A stretch of 32,791 nucleotides of DNA, taken from a virus. Position 1 is the first letter of the stretch. The number at the start of each line of letters is the position of its first letter. The stretch covers positions 1-32,791 of IMG/VR virus record IMGVR_UViG_3300043409_000518, one strand, 5' to 3'. Both the position numbers and the translations under genes were made by a program. The notes under the pieces were generated by a model that saw nothing but the letters and a program-made list of their open reading frames with translations, ran no database searches and was not told the origin of the DNA. This document shows, in pieces, positions 29,343 to 32,791 of this stretch.

Positions 29343-30613
29343 CAATAATGACAATAGAAGATATGTTCAAACAGAATGCAAATTCTGATGGTATTCCTAT
29401 GTTTGATAAAAACGCATGGGCAGATCTTAATGCCAATTATACAAAGGCACAAATCAAAATAGGTCTTGCAGATTATATTGTGAAATATAAGCCTAAGTTT
29501 CCATACATGATCGTTACATACGATTCAATGAAAAAGAGATTTTATTCACTGAAGAATAAAAATGCAACGGATTTTCTTATTACAAATTTCAACGATGTTG
29601 TAGAAAAATATGATGATTACAAATATCCATTTTCTACTTACGGTAAATTAGTAATTGGTTTGACTAACAAATATAATCCAATAAGTAATTATTTTCAACA
29701 GCATAATCGTATGACTTGCGGGTCATATGGATTTGAAAGTCCTATTGATATCTGGAATAGTAAAACTCTATTAGAAAAAATGAACTGGACATTTTGGAGA
29801 TTAGGTAATACAAGTCTCGGTGCCTGTGAGTATAGAGGATCGTTTCGATTAGGTTCTTATGTCGCAACACAATTTAAGCCAAATGTCGCTAAATGCATTT
29901 ATCAACTAACTAAAGCGAAAGTGGTCTGTGATACCTCTTGTGGGTGGGGAGATCGCCTGGCGGGGTTCTACGCAACGCCAAACGCAGAATCTTACTATGG
30001 ATGCGATCCCAATGAAGTTGTATTTGAGACATATAAAACTCAATGCGTTGAATACGAAAAACTACTAGGACATACAGCAAAACTAGTAGAACATGATGGT
30101 TGGTTTGAATGCATCGGAAGTAAGCATGTTGTTATTTTCAGACAACCAGCAGAAGATGTTGTTTGGCCTAATGTGGAGTTTGATTGCACATTTACAAGTC
30201 CACCCTACTTTTCCACAGAACAATACAATAAAGGTGGAGAACACGAATCAGATCAGTCGTGGAGTCGATATTCAGATTACGATAAATGGAAGAATGGCTT
30301 CTATTTTCCTATGATGGATTCTGTATGGAACAAAACAAAGTCTGGTGGATTTGTTTGTATTAATATCATGGATCCGCAAGTAAAAGGAAAACGACATCGT
30401 GCGTGTGATGATCTAGTAGACCACATGATCGCAAAACCAGATTGTCATTTTCTAGGACAAATAGGAATGAGAATCAAACAACGACCAAAGAATATAGGTG
30501 CTCTTAATAACAAGAAACATCTTTCTAATATTTTTATCGAAAATATTTGGTGTTTTTCTAAAGATAGAGTATCATCATTCCATACACCAACACTAGAAAG
30601 TTTATTTATTTAA
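29339..30613 (+). CDS. SPPY-motif SAM methyltransferase (probable DNA methyltransferase)
   Basis: 424 residues. The cofactor motif is VVCDTSCGWGDRLAGFYA (about residues 198-215), preceded by a conserved-looking GACEYRGSFRLGSYVATQFKP stretch. The catalytic motif FDCTFTSPPYF (about 280-290) is of the SPPY type found in N4-cytosine and some N6-adenine DNA methyltransferases. GGFVCINIMDP follows as the next strand. Motif I before motif IV is a gamma- or zeta-like order. Residues 1-150 form an extra N-terminal domain of unknown role. No restriction partner is nearby, so protection of phage DNA or a base-modification step is more likely than a restriction-modification system. An ATGA overlap links it to dut. 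Methylation of RNA or protein is not excluded. Confidence 0.75.
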   Translation: MTIMTIEDMFKQNANSDGIPMFDKNAWADLNANYTKAQIKIGLADYIVKYKPKFPYMIVTYDSMKKRFYSLKNKNATDFLITNFNDVVEKYDDYKYPFSTYGKLVIGLTNKYNPISNYFQQHNRMTCGSYGFESPIDIWNSKTLLEKMNWTFWRLGNTSLGACEYRGSFRLGSYVATQFKPNVAKCIYQLTKAKVVCDTSCGWGDRLAGFYATPNAESYYGCDPNEVVFETYKTQCVEYEKLLGHTAKLVEHDGWFECIGSKHVVIFRQPAEDVVWPNVEFDCTFTSPPYFSTEQYNKGGEHESDQSWSRYSDYDKWKNGFYFPMMDSVWNKTKSGGFVCINIMDPQVKGKRHRACDDLVDHMIAKPDCHFLGQIGMRIKQRPKNIGALNNKKHLSNIFIENIWCFSKDRVSSFHTPTLESLFI

Positions 30614-30621
30614 GGAACATT

Positions 30622-31017
30622 ATGACTGATAAACCGTTTGGATACTCTTATTGCATTGATATGTACAACTGCCGAGTAGGAGCAGCAGATGACCTAGAAC
30701 TGCATTATAGGTTCTTGGAACGAGTTGTAGATCGGATTGGAATGACTCGTATGTCACAACCGTTTGTGATACACGGTCCAACCAGACACGGAACTGAAAT
30801 TTATCCAGACAAAGCAGGAGTAAGTGGGTGGGTGCCGTTAATTGAAAGTGGTATTCAGATTCACTCAATGGAACCAAAACGATTTATTACACTTGATGTA
30901 TATTCATGTAATAAGTTTGATAAAGATATCATCTTAAACTATGCACGAGAGTGTTTTGGATTTGAAGATGTAGAAGAACATTATTTTGTGCGTGGAACCA
31001 AATACGGAAACATTTAA
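30622..31017 (+). CDS. speD: S-adenosylmethionine decarboxylase-family pyruvoyl enzyme (SpeD-like)
   Basis: SpeD is made as a proenzyme that cleaves itself at a Glu-Ser bond to form a pyruvoyl group, and classically decarboxylates S-adenosylmethionine for spermidine synthesis. In these 131 residues the cleavage site is LIES-GIQIH (E75/S76), followed by the processing His (H81) and by TLDVYSCNKFD with the catalytic Cys (C96). An N-terminal YCIDMYNC is the usual first strand. The expected SHISIHTWPE becomes SGIQIHSMEPK here, so substrate choice may differ: some SpeD homologues, including viral ones, are reported as arginine or ornithine decarboxylases. The ribosome binding site is TAAGGAAC. SpeD homologues are common in T4-like cyanophages. 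Confidence 0.85.
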   Translation: MTDKPFGYSYCIDMYNCRVGAADDLELHYRFLERVVDRIGMTRMSQPFVIHGPTRHGTEIYPDKAGVSGWVPLIESGIQIHSMEPKRFITLDVYSCNKFDKDIILNYARECFGFEDVEEHYFVRGTKYGNI

Positions 31018-31025
31018 GGAACAAT

Positions 31026-31343
31026 ATGAACAGAGAAGAATTATTCAAACATCATAAAGAATTGACAGATCGTGCATTTGAAATCATGAAAATGAAGAAC
31101 AATGACTACGCCGGAAAGGGCGGAGATACTCCGTTTGCAAACTTTGAAAGATGCAAAGCAATGGGTATTTGTTCTACAGAAATTGGTTTTTTGGTAAGAA
31201 TTATTGATAAAATTTCACGACTCAGTACTTTTGTTGCAGACGGCAAACTGATCGTAACCAACGAGGGATATGAGGATGCAGTTCTTGACATCATCAACTA
31301 CATGGTTCTATTCTCTGCATATGTAAAATCAAATGAAAAATAA
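31026..31343 (+). CDS. DUF1599 / MazG-like nucleotide-metabolism protein
   Basis: 105 residues, mainly helical. The pattern MKNNDYAGKGGDTPFANFERC, then GFLVRIIDKISRLSTFVADG and NEGYEDAVLDIINYMVLFSAY is that of the DUF1599 group: an N-DYA-K start, a D-K--R core, then E-x2-D-x3-D. These acidic helices resemble the metal site of MazG/all-alpha NTP pyrophosphatases, so hydrolysis of a (modified) nucleotide is plausible. It sits with dUTPase, SpeD and DNA polymerase, which fits a role in nucleotide supply. The ribosome binding site TAAGGAACA equals that of the previous gene. Its end overlaps gp43 by 11 bases. Confidence 0.8.
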   Translation: MNREELFKHHKELTDRAFEIMKMKNNDYAGKGGDTPFANFERCKAMGICSTEIGFLVRIIDKISRLSTFVADGKLIVTNEGYEDAVLDIINYMVLFSAYVKSNEK

Positions 31344-32791
31344 AATATACACAAACGTATATAATGCATACGACAAAATCCTTTTAAGAGAAAAGGATAA
31401 GAATGGTAAAGAAACCAAAGTAGAACGAGCATATAATCCGTATGTTTATATTGCAACTACTGATAACTCTGAATATAAAACAATCACAGGTGAGTCTGTA
31501 AATCGACTAGATTTTTCTAGTTACGCTGAATATCGAGAGTTTATTAAAGATTACTCTCAAGTCAAGAACATGGAAATCCATGGTGTTATTGGTTTGGAAT
31601 ATCAATACATCCACGACACATATCCAGAAACAACAGACTACTCTTTTGATGTTTTAGATATTATGTATTTTGATATAGAAACCACCTGCGATGACGGGTT
31701 TCCTGTTATTGAAACAGCGAACGAGAAAATCATCTCAATTGCACTCAAACGCAAAAATGATAAACGTGTATATTGTTTGGGTAAATATGTTGCATCAGAT
31801 CCTTCTGTACAGGTATTCTGTTTTGAAGATGAGAAACTGTTACTGAAATCCTTCTTGGATTATTTTGCCGTATCTCCACCCGACATTCTGACTGGATGGA
31901 ATATTAAATTCTTCGATGTTCCATATCTAGTCAATAGAATCAAGAATGTGTTTTCTGCAAAAGAATCCAAACGATTATCTCCGTGGAAGATGGTAAAAGA
32001 AAAGACTGTCAACTTCAAAGGAAAGGATAATCAGGTATATGATATCGTTGGTATTTCTACTTTAGATTATTATGAACTATATCAGAAGTTTACTTATGTT
32101 ACCCGAGAGTCGTATTCGTTGAACAATATCTCTTATGTGGAACTTGGAGAAACCAAACTAGTATATGATGAATACGATAACATCTCTGATTTCTATAAGA
32201 ACGATTTCCAGAAATTTGTTGAGTATAATATTCACGACGTTACTCTTGTTGAAAAACTAGAAGCAAAGTTGAAACTGATTGAACTTGCAGTTGCACTTGC
32301 ATATAACGCAGGAGTGAACTTTTCTGATGTGTTTAGTCAAGTTAAGACGTGGGATGTTATCATTTATAATTATCTTCTTAAGAATAAGATTGTGGTTCCA
32401 CCAAAGAAACACAGTTCAAAGGATGAACAATTTGCAGGTGCATATGTAAAAGATCCTATTGTGGGTATGCATGACTGGGTGGTATCCTTCGATTTGAACT
32501 CACTTTATCCGCATTTAATCATGCAATATAATATCTCAACAGAGACTATTACTAAGGATGGTAAATTTAAAATAACTCCAATGGGTATATTGAATAACGA
32601 AAAAGAAACATTGGATGTTATCGCAATGCATAGGAAGAAGGATTTGAGTGTTGCTGCAAATGGTACTACCTATATTAAAACAAAACGAGGGTTTCTTCCA
32701 GACCTTATGGATAATATGTACAAAGATCGAAAGATGTTTAAAGGCAAAATGATTGATGCACAAAAAGAATTAGAATTAGTCAATGCCGAAT
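31333..32791 (+). CDS. 43: gp43-like DNA polymerase (family B), 3' partial
   Basis: Replicative polymerase. The first 486 codons are in the window and the frame is still open at the end; T4 gp43 has 898 residues. The N-terminus MKNKIYTNVYNAYDKILLRE is followed by the 3'-5' exonuclease motifs: YFDIETT (Exo I), GWNIKFFDVPYL (Exo II) and YNIHDVTLVEKL (Exo III). The start of the polymerase domain follows, with FDLNSLYPHLIMQYNIS (motif A, carrying the first catalytic Asp). The proofreading Asp and Glu residues are present. The ATG at 31333 overlaps the DUF1599 gene by 11 bases, so coupling is likely. The fingers, motif C and clamp-binding tail lie beyond the window. Confidence 0.97.
   Translation, partial: MKNKIYTNVYNAYDKILLREKDKNGKETKVERAYNPYVYIATTDNSEYKTITGESVNRLDFSSYAEYREFIKDYSQVKNMEIHGVIGLEYQYIHDTYPETTDYSFDVLDIMYFDIETTCDDGFPVIETANEKIISIALKRKNDKRVYCLGKYVASDPSVQVFCFEDEKLLLKSFLDYFAVSPPDILTGWNIKFFDVPYLVNRIKNVFSAKESKRLSPWKMVKEKTVNFKGKDNQVYDIVGISTLDYYELYQKFTYVTRESYSLNNISYVELGETKLVYDEYDNISDFYKNDFQKFVEYNIHDVTLVEKLEAKLKLIELAVALAYNAGVNFSDVFSQVKTWDVIIYNYLLKNKIVVPPKKHSSKDEQFAGAYVKDPIVGMHDWVVSFDLNSLYPHLIMQYNISTETITKDGKFKITPMGILNNEKETLDVIAMHRKKDLSVAANGTTYIKTKRGFLPDLMDNMYKDRKMFKGKMIDAQKELELVNAE

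Overview
The window is part of the genome of a T4-like myovirus, close in style to the T4-like cyanophages and their aquatic relatives. The evidence is a recognisable T4 replication and recombination core: gp47, gp46, RNase H, gp45, gp44, gp62, RegA and the N-terminal half of gp43 DNA polymerase. It comes with aquatic-phage accessory genes: a SpeD-type pyruvoyl decarboxylase, dUTPase, a DUF1599/MazG-like protein and SET-, collagen- and YadA-like proteins. The DNA is AT-rich and every gene is on the + strand. Genes are packed with 4-base ATGA or GTGA overlaps. No tRNA, integrase, transposon, CRISPR or convincing rho-independent terminator was seen, and no gap exceeds 300 bases.

Layout. (1) 1-8668, replication and recombination block: gp47 (start just outside the window), a SET-domain protein wedged between gp47 and gp46, gp46, an unrecognised Lys-rich protein, a Cys/Pro-rich probable virion protein, RNase H, a 59-aa basic protein, the sliding clamp and the two clamp-loader subunits. 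RegA follows at 8704-9108. (2) 9133-21179, glycan island: about 15 genes. They encode GT-A, GT10-like, GT34-like and GT2 glycosyltransferases, two tandem GT9-like paralogues, a HldE/TagD-type nucleotidyltransferase, a GalE-like epimerase, a GDP-mannose 3,5-epimerase homologue, DUF6165 and DUF5672 proteins, and five methyltransferase domains (one fused to a glycosyltransferase). (3) 21223-28774, fibre block: a virion-associated protein, small proteins, a collagen-like fibre, a second repetitive fibre and a 1,439-aa fibre with YadA-like head repeats. Several carry late-promoter-like TATAAATA boxes. (4) 28815-32791, nucleotide metabolism and polymerase: dUTPase, an SPPY-motif methyltransferase, SpeD homologue, DUF1599 protein and gp43 (runs off the end).

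How it fits together. In T4, regA and gene 43 are adjacent; here about 22 kb of surface-glycan and host-recognition genes separate them. The island looks able to make nucleotide sugars, transfer them and methylate the product. The product could decorate fibres or capsid, or remodel the host surface; the sequence does not decide which. Regulatory signals are unusually readable. Three sigma70-like promoters (upstream of 3631, 5629 and 28815) have exactly 6 bases between the -10 box and the ATG, which predicts leaderless mRNAs. A hairpin at 21188-21218 holds a late promoter in its loop and the ribosome binding site in its stem. Five of seven fibre-block products end in a similar D-G/A-x-x-F tail, and three share an N-terminal domain.
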